A DNA stretch of 64,000 nucleotides, from NCBI GenBank assembly GCA_001692895.1, contig KV748250.1, positions 187,475 to 251,474 on the forward strand, read 5' to 3'. The translations under genes and the position numbers were made by a program. The notes under the pieces were generated by a model, which worked only from the letters and a program-made list of their open reading frames with translations, was not told the DNA's origin and did no database searches. The stretch is from Cenococcum geophilum 1.58. Its lineage: Eukaryota; Ascomycota; Dothideomycetes; Gloniales; Gloniaceae. Shown piece after piece: positions 11,120 to 21,300 of the stretch. Position 1 is the stretch's first letter. Every line of letters starts with the position of its first letter.

Positions 11120-11329
11120 TATTACGGCGCTGGTGGAAAACGGTGGATTATAGTAGACGTAGTTATATAAGCTTACGTGACTCGAGGATCGCATAAAACG
11201 TTAAACAGCGCTACTGTTTTTCTCCTTTCCTTTCTCTAGCTTTAGATTCTCGTTTATAGACAATCCAATTATATAGGCTTGCGTGACCCCCTTGCCGTGC
11301 TTATATCTCGATTAACTAAGTTATTAATA
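11120..11329 (+). repeat. Gypsy 3' LTR
   Basis: It starts at TATTACGGCGC right after the polypurine tract and ends at TTATTAATA. It matches the solo LTR at 19410-19656 along its length (shared blocks TTTCTCTAGCTTTAGATTCTCG and ATAGGCTTRCGYGACC). It is about 37 bp shorter because of an internal gap near 11160. The matching 5' LTR is not in the window. Confidence 0.85.
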
Positions 11330-11353
11330 TTTATTATATATATTACAAATCCA

Positions 11354-11578
11354 TTATTGCTTATTCCCTAGGGATTTTAAGCGGCGTAAATATTCTTTTA
11401 ATGCCTCTACTTTGTAATTACCCGCTATAAGCTCCACCTTCTCTCCAATTATTATATCCTAGCCTTTAAATAATAGATATTCGGATTTATCTCCTAGCGN
11501 ATNAACGCTCCCTAAATNGGCATTATATGCCCGCCCGCGGTTAATATAGTCCAGTATCTTCTGCACTTAGGCTTTAGA
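11354..11578 (-). pseudogene. unrecognised gene fragment with clean C-terminus
   Basis: A minus-strand frame of about 75 codons runs from 11578 down to a TAA at 11354-11356. It holds VQKILDYINRGRAYNA, LGDKSEYLLFKG, DIIIGEKVELIAGNYK and KEYLRRLKSLGNKQ before the stop. There are only two internal TAG/TAA codons, so it is much less damaged than most of the window. Charged and aliphatic residues alternate like a small helical protein; I do not recognise a family. It ends 25 bp from the Gypsy LTR, and its N-terminal side abuts the palindrome array at 11581, which may have interrupted it or may be its promoter. Three N calls fall inside. Confidence 0.45.
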
Positions 11579-11580
11579 AG

Positions 11581-11875
11581 CTCTAAAAGGTCGTATTATT
11601 TAATTTTAGCGTATTTATTATGCCGAAATCGGACTAAAGCTCTAAAAGGTAGTGTTATTTGATTTCGGCGTGTTTAGTATGCCGAAATCAGACTAAAGCT
11701 CAAGAAGGTCGTGTTATTTAATTTCAGCGTGTTTGTCATGCCGAAATCAGATTAAAGCTCTAAAAGGTCGTGTTATTTGATTTCGGCGTGTTTAGCATGC
11801 TGAAATCAGATTAAAGTTTTAAAAGGTCATGTTATTTAATTTCGGCGTGTTTATTATGCCGAAATCAAACTAAAG
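11581..11875. repeat. five tandem 59-bp units, each holding the 24-nt palindrome
   Basis: Units start at 11581, 11640, 11699, 11758 and 11817 (exact 59-bp period). Each reads CTCTAAAAGGTCGTGTTATTT, then a palindrome of the type GATTTCGGCGTG / TATGCCGAAATC, then AGACTAAAG. RIP-like differences separate the copies. The palindrome core is the motif that recurs singly through the rest of the window. The array lies immediately upstream of the minus-strand fragment ending at 11354. Confidence 0.95.
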
Positions 11876-12217
11876 CCCTTATAGTGTAACGGCTTATATA
11901 AATGCCTCTAAACCGAAGCTTATAGATTGCTATCTAATAAATATACTAAGCTAAGGAGAGGGAAGGGGGTTCGCTAGGGCTGGTATAAATAAATAAGTAG
12001 CGCAAGCCGTTAAGGCGCTAGTAGTAGGCGAGCTAATAGTAGAAAACAGTACTAGATAGTATTAATACGATAGGTAGTAGAATATAGCAGAACTTGGGTA
12101 GAATTTAGCAGGTGACGCGCTTTAGCACCGTCATATATAGGCTACTTTTAGTTTATCGTATCTCGTCTAACTTATGTCCGTAATTTGTTATACGTTAAGA
12201 TTAAGCGTCTTAATTAC
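11876..12217. other. intergenic, nothing recognised
   Basis: I see no frame, repeat or known element in this stretch. It separates the palindrome array from the MITE. Confidence 0.4.
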
Positions 12218-13112
12218 CTCGTGCACAGACCTACCTCGTGCACGGTTTTCCTCACTAAAATCTATCAAAATCTGCCTAAATATACCTTTTTATACCACCT
12301 ATAACTTAATAACCTTCCAGTAAAAGTCTATAAATTTTTCAATATGGCTTATTAAATACTAAAACCGTAATTTCATATAATAAAAATATTAAATATTATA
12401 AAATATTTATATTAAAAATAAAGTTAAAAAAGTACTTTTTTAATATAAAATAAAGTTAATAATAACAATAATAATAATAAAGTTACTATATAGCTATAGT
12501 ATATAAATAAGTCTTTTTAATATTTATTAAGTTTATTAATTATATTTTTNAATNACTTATATTAATATTTAATNNNTNNTAANNNTTNAATTTATATATT
12601 TATATTATAAATAAGTTTTTAATATTGTAGTCTAAACTTATAATATATTTTACTATAACTAAAATTAGTAATTAAAAATATAATATAGCCTATTATTATA
12701 TTTAATACAATATTTTCAAATTTTTACTATAGGTAAAAATAGAGCTTTTTAGTTTATATAATAATATTCTATATTTTTATATTTTTATATTATAAAAAGC
12801 TTAAATTACCATATAATAAACTATATTTTAATTTTCATATTAATAGCTTGTATGGTTATTTAGTTATAAGTATTTAAAAAATACTATATTTTGGTGTATT
12901 TTAGTACTCTAAATACATTAGTTGTGTATATAAGCTAATTAAGTTTTTTATTATATTTTTTATTATAAAACTATAGTTTTAGTATTTAATAAGCTATATT
13001 TAAATTTTTATAGAATTCTATTAGAAGGTTATTAAGTTATAGTGGTATAAAAAGGTATATTTGGGTAGATTTTGGTAAGGAAAACCGTATACGAGCCGGT
13101 CGCGTATACGAG
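12218..13112. mobile_element. MITE-like element with ~165-bp terminal inverted repeats
   Basis: The left arm (12218 to about 12395) and the reverse complement of the right arm (about 12948-13112) align along their length. Shared blocks are CTCGTRYACGGTTTTCCTYAC, AAATATACCTTTTT, ATAACTTAATAACCTTC and GCTTATTAAATACTAAAAC. The ends carry CTCGTGCAC twice, 17 bp apart (12218 and 12235), mirrored on the right by GTATACGAG twice. The interior (about 12400-12945) is extremely AT-rich, has a cluster of N calls and no coding frame. Long TIRs and no transposase fit a non-autonomous DNA transposon. I could not find a clean target-site duplication, so the superfamily is open. Confidence 0.8.
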
Positions 13113-13224
13113 CCGGCCGAGCCTTTTAGCGGCTAAGATATCCCTAATCTATACTTAATATAAGAAAGCTAAATCGATACAGATAGTCACGATTGTTTAA
13201 CAGTAATATCTATAGCAGTAAAAA

Positions 13225-13505
13225 TACTACTCTTTACTATATTAGGTTAAGTAGTAACAGGCCACTCGCAATTAATACCCCAAGTCTTTTTAAAGGACAC
13301 CCTATTCCTTAAATATTTCACAAAGCCTTTGCTTATAAGCGTCGTTAATAGGCCTGTTTACGCTAATAGTCTATACTAGCGTAAGAGAATTAATTGGGAA
13401 CTTTGCTGTTATTAGCTAATATGGCCTAGCCTGGTTATATATTAAATCCACCTCCTTTAGGTAGGAAGCTTTCGACCTAGGCCCTAAAGCCGCTGCTTCT
13501 TATCC
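13225..13505 (-). pseudogene. unrecognised coding remnant
   Basis: A single minus-strand frame of about 95 codons, with six TAA/TAG codons only, contains ALGPRSKASYLKEVDLIYN, INSLTLV-TISVNRPINDA, YKQRLCEIFKE and LRVACYYLT. Amino-acid use is ordinary for a soluble protein, and in-frame TGA is absent, so this is probably real decayed coding DNA. I cannot assign a family. Its upstream side holds the 13649-13933 minisatellite and then the palindrome at 14046, in the same arrangement as other minus-strand remnants here. Confidence 0.4.
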
Positions 13506-13648
13506 GTTATATTAGGGGTAGGTAGGTTTTGGCGCTTTATATTAGTAATATCTGGCTTTAGGAATTGTAGATAAGTTAGCTATAAAGTGGAAAAGTAAAG
13601 GGTTCTATTTATTAAATAGGAGGTATAGCAGGGAGGTTACTTACTAAG

Positions 13649-13933
13649 CTGTAAAACGGTTGCCCCTGGGGGCAGTTATCTTGCAGCTCTTATAACTGTC
13701 TTATAGCTCTTACACCTAGGGGTAACTCTCTTACAGCTTTTATACCTAGGGGCAACCGTCTTGTAGCTCTTACACCTAGGGGCAGCTACCTTACAGCCCT
13801 TGCACTTAGGGGTAACTCTTATACCTAAAGGCAGTCGTCTTATAGCTCTTATATCTAGGTATAAGAGTTATAAGTTAGTTGCCCTGGGTGTAAGGGCTAT
13901 AAGGTAGTACAAGAGCTGCAAGACGGCTGTAAG
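13649..13933. repeat. ~30-bp minisatellite with inverted copies
   Basis: About six direct copies of a unit like CTTACACCTAGGGGCAACTG followed by TCTTACAGCT run from about 13660 to 13860. They are followed by opposite-orientation copies (GTTGCCCTGGGTGTAAGGGC, GAGCTGCAAGACGGCTGTAAG) to 13933. The opposed copies could fold into a long imperfect hairpin. It is GC-richer than its flanks. Confidence 0.85.
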
Positions 13934-14028
13934 TCTTTGTTTATTGTAACTAAAATATATTTTTTGCCCCTAGGGCTAATGTAACTCTACCCTAGTTATA
14001 CTATTTAGACCTAAGTATTCTATTTCGT

Positions 14029-14156
14029 TAACGACTCGCGACTTAGTTTTAGCATGTTAACATACTAAACCCTTTTTATTTTTTTACTAATACCACCTTA
14101 ATTCCCTATAGGGAGCAATTGATGCAAGGTTTATAGCCTAATAGTAACTATAGTGC
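14029..14156. promoter_or_regulatory. palindrome copy within a 128-bp block shared with 50500-50628
   Basis: The palindrome GTTTTAGCATG/TTAACATACTAAAC is at 14046-14070. Unlike most copies, its flanks are also conserved: ACTCGCGACTT before it, and TTTTTACTAATACCAC, then ATTCCCTATAGGGAGCAATT after it, reappear in the same order and orientation around the copy at 50516. In both places the block lies on the upstream side of a minus-strand remnant, which argues for a duplicated promoter segment. Confidence 0.7.
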
Positions 14157-14889
14157 TCTTACCAATATTTAATATTAGTTAGCGCTGTCGCGCACCTATA
14201 AGATAGGTATGTTAGTATTAATAAATAAGGCGGGAAATAAGCGTAGAAGGAAGGTTCGCGTCTCTTAAGGCGTCACACCTAAGGCTAGAATTAATGTAAC
14301 TATGGCAGTAAGGTAGTCGAAGCTGGTGTTAATATAAAGATATAAAATCGCGTAGTAGAATCTAAGCTGTCGACTTAAGCTTTAGCTGCGCGCTTATTAG
14401 AACATTACGAATAGCAACGTATACTTTATAAGTATTTTTAAAAGGCTTCCCAAAAGCTTAAGTTGTAATCTATATTAAGTATACTAAATAGGTATATAGG
14501 AAATAAGATTTAATTAATAAATATAGTAATATATATAACCTGCTTCCTTTTCCTAGGCAACTAAAATGGCCCTTATATATAGCTAGAGGTATTTACTATA
14601 ATTAATTGGTAGCAATTAAGCGAGATTAGATACGTATACTAAATTAAAAATTTTATAGCGCTTGCTAAAGGGGGGGTGGAAGTTATACACCGTAAATAAT
14701 ACCTAACTACGCGCTACCGTGTAGAGTATCCTCGCCCTTAGGCGTACTAAGAGGCCTAAATACGTCTTTAGCATATAAGCTAAAGTAGAAAAAGTTTAAG
14801 AAGCAGTATATTTATAGCTAACGCGCGCCTCTACTAGGGCCTATAAGCAGAAGCAGTATTATAACGGCGACACTATTACGGAGGGGAGG
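14157..14889. other. intergenic or coding remnant, unassigned
   Basis: Both strands give broken frames with no recognisable motif. No repeat structure was seen. Confidence 0.35.
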
Positions 14890-15290
14890 CTACTCCTTTT
14901 TCTCGTTAACGTTGCAGGTTGGACGCGCCGCGCGGTAAGGAGTAGTTCGTAGACAGTTTAAGAGCCCTCCTACGAGGTTAAATTACTAGTTTATATAACC
15001 TCTTCTTCTCTAGCTACTTCCTTAGTATACCTATCTTTTATATCTGGTAAAGTCTAAAGCTCGACTAGGTACTTCCTATCGCCGACCAATAAGGCTACTA
15101 TAAGTTTGTCCTATTTGCTTATAAGCTACCAGACTATATCTACCTAATCCCTTAGCTTAAAGAGCGCCTAGTCGTTTATATAATCCTAAACTTATAGTCT
15201 ACTATCCATTCCTCCCAATATAAGGTAGTCTTTAGCCTAAACTAGCCCCTATATAGCCCGATCGTAAGCCTCTAAAGTATAGATAAGTTT
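14890..15290 (-). pseudogene. unrecognised coding remnant
   Basis: The minus-strand frame reads about 130 codons with a few TAA/TAG: EAYDRAIQGLV-AKDYLILG, then ALFKLRD-VDIVW-LISK, KLIVALLVGDRKYLVEL and DIKDRYTKEVAREEEVI. The residue pattern looks like a soluble helical protein, and the frame is continuous across about 350 bp, so I believe it is decayed coding DNA. No family is recognised. It reads away from the plus-strand coding-like region that starts near 15700. Confidence 0.4.
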
Positions 15291-15699
15291 TCTGTTTTAC
15301 TAGTCCTAGGTTTAAATAGTCCTATCCGCTCTAGAAGAAACTAAGTTTCTATAGAAATTTGTAAGTTATATAGCGACTTTTATATAACCTTTATAGGTTA
15401 TAATATATATCCTTTATTAGTTTCCTAGTTAGTAATATACTATTAAATTAGAGCTAGCAGCCAGGGCCTACTAACCTATTACCAATCCTCTAGATTTTTA
15501 TAACCCCTCTACCGCTACCTATTACTAGTAGGGTATAGTCTTTATTAAACCTAAGCACAGTTATATAGCTAGGGTGGTTTTATAAAACGTATAAACATTA
15601 GCTAAAGGGAAGATCTTATATCCTTACGGTGGTATTATTAAAACCGCTTATAAGTAAGTTATCGCGTAGAGTAAGGTATAAGATAGTGTTAGCATGCCN

Positions 15700-18600
15700 A
15701 TTAAGCGTATATATATATACACCGGAGCCAGTATTTTAAACCTATAATACTGTGTCCTTAGAGCTAGACACTATAGTTAAATCATTAGTAAATAGTATAC
15801 ACTATACAGCTTCGGTATGTCTGGTAAAACTATATACCTATAAACTAGCCCACTCTTTAGTACGTATAACCATCCATAGGGAAGGAAGGGTTAAGAAGTT
15901 ACCCAAATTTAAGGCTCTAAAGCCGCATAATACCATTATTATTAGCTATAGCTATAACTTTATTATAACACGCAATGTCCTATAGCCTTCTAGCCTATAT
16001 AACCTGCTTATACAGACATTCTCCTTTAGACAGTATAAGCGCAGCATATTAACACTTAGTATTAAGAATTGTAATAAGACTACCTAACGTAAAAGCGACG
16101 AGAAATTTATCCGTAATATATAGCTAATTAATATAGGTAGGGCTATTAAGTTAAAACCTAGACTATAAACTTATTTTTACCTTTAATAATAACAATGAAT
16201 CGGAACAGGGTTTATATATTTCTAAAGTGGTTATATTTAAGTAACAATACTATTAAAACCCGTGCCGTAATAATATACTATACTACTATATTACCCTTTC
16301 GCTAAGCCCCCCTAATTAAGCCACTCTACTCCTATAGGATATTCCTTTTATCTTATACACGGCATATATACGCTATTATATTATATAGCCTACATCCTAC
16401 AGGTTTATATACTAAATTAGTACCATCGGGCCGGTTATCTTAAATATCGCACTAGATATTTTTGTAATCGTAATAATTAACCAGCCCGTAATCTTAATAG
16501 TAGTTAAATATCTAAGTCAACTCGCTTAGCGTTACACCATTTCCAGTAGCGTAGGCCGAAGAGGATACATATTATATGCCGCAGCTAAATATTTATTAAA
16601 TATAAACAAATAGATTAGTATAGAGACTTTTAACTAGGGCGTACACTTATAGTAAGAACCCGATAAAAAAGTCCTTAGCGATAACTGTCTGCTTATAAAC
16701 AAAACTAAAAAGACCGTATCTAGCTATATATATCGCTATGTAGTAAACCTATAGCCGTTAGACTAAAGAAATAAGAGCTAATATAAACTTAACTTATATA
16801 GGCTGTATAAACGTTACGCTTCTTTATACTGGCCGGTAAGTAGCTATCGATTTCCTGCGGGTCCCTAGGTGCAAGAATGTACTCAAAAGGCAATTTTTTC
16901 GGTCGCGGTTAGTCTGCTACTGCAATTACGGTATTTCTAGCCGCGAGAGCATAGAGTAAAATAGTAGTTGGCTTTATATTATTAAGAAGATAAAGAGGAA
17001 GCTATATTTATATAAACTTTATAAGGTATAATTAATAAGGAATAAGAACAAAGCTTTATATCTTCCTAGTACTATTAAAGAGATGCCGAAATATGGTAGT
17101 AAAGTTTAAGTTAAATAGACATGTAATATATATAGCAGTATAGGCTGCGCCTAGCCTATATCGCCACGTAGAAAGCGGCAAAACAGCTGCGCCTATAATG
17201 GCCCTATTACCTATTTTATTAATATAAAGCGCTATAATCCTACTACTTAACTAGAGGCGTTATACGGCACGGCAGTATTACGTATATAATGGCGCCAAAC
17301 TTTAACCTTTATCTTCCGTTACTAACGGGCCTAAAATATATACCCTTAAAGTAAGGGGATAAGTTAAACAGCTGGATATATATAGCGGTTATAAATATAC
17401 AGGGATAATATATAAAGTCTCCGACTATATTATATAATGCACTACTACAATAGGCATATTTTAATATATCCCTTAATACGGCAATTTTCTTAGGTTATTA
17501 ATAAGAATCAACTAATTAGAATAGCTAGTTAATATAAATATCCAACTAAATCTAGTTGCGAATATAAGCGGCCTTAGCAAAGGGCCCTACTATATTAAGG
17601 GATAGGCGGTTAGAGATTAATCCGTTAGGGCGATATAATAGCTTAGCTTTTCTAAGGGTACTATAGTAATATCACCAGTATTCCATATTACGTTTAGTAT
17701 AGCGTATTCTTATAAGGTATATTAGGAGTAGAGGGATTAGTTATATTAATAAGACATAATAGTTTAAAGGAAGTTTAAATAAGTAATGCTAATTCCTATA
17801 TCGGATTAGTAAACGTGGCCGCTAATATATTAAAGTATAAAAGACAAGGGAAATATAGGCCAATAAAGAAGATATATGCTAAAGATATACACTGTTTTAT
17901 CCGCAAGTCTTTATTAGAGTCACCACCTATCCTATAATACGTTTACAGTAACCACTTTAGGGTATATAGTACTATATACTACGTATATTAGCTATAACAG
18001 TATTAATTAATAAATACGCTTCTAGCAGAAATGCGGCCTTTTACGGTAATCGGGGTAATAGCTATAGTAGCTTTAGTCATATCCGCCGGTTACTTTTATA
18101 ACAAAATAATAGGTAATAAAGTCCTAGGGCATAGCGCCATAGATACGGTATACTAGATATTCTAAGGGAACTTTCTAAAGGCGTAGAGTTAGACGTTATA
18201 CGTAACGGATACTATAACTAGATCCTTATAGTTTTTTAAGGTTAAGCTAAAGAATAGCGATATAGTTTTCAAATTGCAGGTATATAAAGATAGACTATTA
18301 CCGGAAGTTAGCGGATACGACTATAGAGGGGAGAAGACTAAGGATAAATAGTATTGGAAGTAAGTTTATTAAGGCGGAGATTAGGTAATTTAAGTGCTAA
18401 TAGTAGTATAGAGCGGACCTAAACGCTAGAGTTTGCTAGGATATAAGTTATATTAACTAATAGGGAGGAAACCCACCAATAAGGAAGTAAGAAGAAGGGG
18501 AGATAAAAGGTAAGGAAAAGAAAGAAGTAGCAAAAGCTGCGTTAACAAGGAGGGGGTTAAGGTTTAAAAAGAAGGACGGGAAAAATAAGGTAGAAAGAGA

Positions 18601-18800
18601 TATAAAGGTTATATATAATATAGGTAGTATTAAAAATAAAAATCAAAAGAATAAGAAAGTGTGCGAGGTTAAGTTTAGCTACGATATAGGTAGAAATAAG
18701 TAGGATATTACTTAGAGGATAAAGGACCTAGTTAATTGGACTAAGGACTAAGCCATCTAATCTAGATTAGTTAGATTAAACACTAAGTAACTAACCTAAG
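15700..18800 (+). pseudogene. long degenerate coding region, function unknown
   Basis: Plus-strand coding-like frames run with shifts through this interval. The least damaged part (15752-15985) is an open frame with LDTIVKSLVNSIHYT, CLVKLYTYKLAHSLVRIT and PKFKALKPHNTIII. Further on are RRGYILYAAAKYLLNINK (about 16555-16610), FSKGTIVISPVFHITFSIAY (about 17650-17710) and a Lys-rich stretch near 18480-18720 (KGKEKKEVAKAALTRRGL, KIRFKKKDGK-like). Stops are TAA/TAG. I cannot tell whether this is one gene or several, and no catalytic motif or domain is recognisable. A transposon-encoded or repeated host protein are both possible. Confidence 0.35.
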
Positions 18801-19218
18801 TTAGGAACTTTATGGAGGTTTTATTTATATAGAGTTAGACTTATATTTAAAAACACATTCTTTTACCTAAGGGTACGTTTAGTTGCAAATCGGCTCTATA
18901 TTATTTATTTAATCTATATATATTTTAGTATCACCCGTTTTATAATTAGTGGCGGCTACTACCATAGCTTATTTAAATCTGTAATTAAGTCAATTATTTA
19001 GTAAGCTTCTATATAACGCTCTAGATTTAGCTTTATATAATATATAATTAATATTAGCGAGCGATTTAAGTAAGCTCCTCTCTACTACTAGGCCTCTATC
19101 GCGACTCCCTACTTTAGTGTAGTAATAGAGCCTCCTCCTCGGCCAACGCCCTCTCTATAATTAACGCTTTCTATACCTTTACCCACCTCCTATAGGAGCC
19201 GTAGTAAAACTATAGCAA

Positions 19219-20130
19219 TGTCTGCGACGCCTACAACGCCCTAAAAATAAGCTTATTGTAATTATAAAGGTTAGAATAATAATATTATATAAGGTATATA
19301 AATGCGATAGTAGTATTGCGATCCGGGTATTTAAAGTTATTACTTTAGCGCATTATAAAAGCTCTAAATTAATATAGAATATAGAATAGAAGCTTAAAGG
19401 TAACTTATTTATTACAGCGCTAGTAGAAAACAGTAGATTATAGTGGTAGATTATAGCGGACAATCGCAGACAGTGTTTTACTGTTTTAGATAGTTGCAGT
19501 TACGTAACTAAGTAATTATATAAAACCTTAAGCAGTGCTACCCTTCTTCCCTTTTCCTTTCTCTAGCTTTAGATTCTCGTTTATAAATAATCCAATCGTA
19601 TAGGCTTACGCGACCCTTTTACCATACTCGTGCCTTAATTGACTAAATTACTAACATTATTAAAACGGTGCTAAGAACCTCATTTTAACTACCGTATATA
19701 GTATAGCCTATAAACTTGACGCGCTTACCAATATAGAGGAGCTCTATATTTAAAAGTCGTTAGATTTACTAAACGACTACCTTATATTTAGATTTAAGCT
19801 CTATTTCGGTTAAATATAAAGCCTCTATATTAAATATAAAGTTATAACTAAATAGCCCCTAAGTAGAATATTAGTAAATAAGCTTATAGCGACATTATAT
19901 AATAAAGCTTAGCGCTAAAGGAGAAACCTTATCTACTATCTATATAGAAGACAAGTAATATATAACGCTTTAGCTCTATAACCTATTAAATTAATATATA
20001 AAATACGTATACTAGGCCCTAAAAAGCCTCCTATCTCCTAGCGTCCCTACTACTATACTAGCTAAGCCTAGTGCTAGTATTAACAGCCTTTTTCTAGAGC
20101 CTAACTATACCAGATATATAGATAAAAAAG
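19219..20130 (+). pseudogene. unrecognised ORF remnant split by a solo LTR
   Basis: An ATG at 19219 opens MSATPTTP and then runs with TAA/TAG codons to the LTR at 19410. On the other side a continuous frame of about 140 codons follows (NLILTTVYSIAYKLDALTN, LYI-KSLDLLNDYLIFRFKL, SRILVNKLIATLYNKA) to about 20130. The left-hand frame is less certain than the right. The short Thr/Pro-rich start and the basic tail do not identify a family. The LTR insertion would have separated the N-terminal part from the rest. Confidence 0.4.
19410..19656 (+). mobile_element. solo Gypsy LTR with TTATT target-site duplication
   Basis: It is 247 bp, starting TATTACAGCGC and ending CTAACA, and matches the Gypsy 3' LTR at 11120-11329. 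The direct flanks are TTATT at 19405-19409 and TTATT at 19657-19661, a 5-bp duplication as made by LTR-element integrases. No pol or gag adjoins it, so it is a solo LTR left by LTR-LTR recombination. Confidence 0.9.
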
Positions 20131-20187
20131 TTAAACTAAGAGACCTAGTAGCTTGGCATGCTGCTTAGTATAGAGGCGCACAAGTTA

Positions 20188-20212
20188 ATTTCGGCATATT
20201 AACATGCCAAAC
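20188..20212. repeat. 24-nt palindrome copy
   Basis: The sequence is AATTTCGGCATA followed by its near reverse complement, TTAACATGCCAAAC. It is one of the best preserved copies. It lies about 200 bp before the coding-like stretch that leads into the FunK1 pseudogene (+). Confidence 0.85.
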
Positions 20213-20399
20213 TTAGCGCCTTAGTAGCGCCTTAGCTGTTTACTTATACTCTTCCCTAGATTTATTTTCTTATTTTCCTTAGCTTAGTATCTTTATAAAA
20301 TAGCATTTGTTTAATATACTTATAGACCTTAAGTAAATCCTCCGTGGAATATCTATATATTATTTATTAGTTATAGCGGTAGCTATTATAGATAGGGAA

Positions 20400-21300
20400 A
20401 CCGCTAATAGGGCGGCTTCCTCTATGCGTGGGCTTTGGTACATTATTAGAGCAGAGTGCGATTGGACCTATACTTTTAATAAAGTCTAGAATTTCCCTAA
20501 CCTAGCCGGCTTTACTAGAATGCAACCATATAAGGTTGCGCGATATTTATACCGGTATAGTAGCCGCTATATATAACGTAGAGGGTCACGCTAAGAGGAC
20601 GTAATACCTTTTAAATATTAAGGTAGGACGTCTAACAAAGTAATATAGGTCTATAGCTGCACTAATTACTAGGCTGCTTATTGCATAGCGCGTATACCTC
20701 GCTTACCGTAGTTTTATATGGGAAATTCGCTTATTACTTAGTAAAAGGTTAGTTAGTTTACTAAGTAACGTATCCTATTACTACAAAATAAAGTAGCGCG
20801 ATAATTAACCTTATATCGCTATTAGTTGCTATAAGCTCTTCTATATAGACTTATTATGCCGTAGTAGAAACTAGTAAAGGTAAAAATATAATAAAAACAC
20901 TTTTATACGTTTAATATACTAACCAGAGTATAGAAATATAAAGGCCGAAATTACAACCAATTAAGGTATAAGAAGAGAACTAAGAGTTTAACTAGTTTTT
21001 GCTAATAGTATATATCGCAAGCAATACTAATAATAACAACCCTACTACTTAGGCTATAACTAAAAGCCACTCTAGCATCTGCCGAGCAGTTAGATATTTT
21101 ATACAACTTATTAAACTTACTTCTCAGCTAATATACAGATAAGCCACCTATAGAAAAGCCCCTTAGGAATAAGCCATCTCTAAAAGAGCCCCTCATAGGC
21201 AATATTAGTAATCTCAATTAATATACCAATAAACAATCTATAGAAGAGACCTCTGTGGATCTATATAGCAATATTAGGAAAAAGGGCAATATTATCAATC
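20400..21300 (+). pseudogene. coding-like remnant upstream of the FunK1 kinase, unassigned
   Basis: Plus-strand frames with TAA/TAG interruptions are visible, for example NKVI-VYSCTNY-AAYCIARI near 20640-20700 and SSAIINLISLLVAISSSI near 20790-20845. I could not decide between two overlapping frames. It may be the N-terminal half of the kinase gene or a separate gene. No motif is recognised. Confidence 0.3.

Noticed and set aside
11581-11875. CRISPR-like array of palindromic repeats
   Set aside because: The units are contiguous 59-bp copies with no unique spacers, and the genome is fungal.
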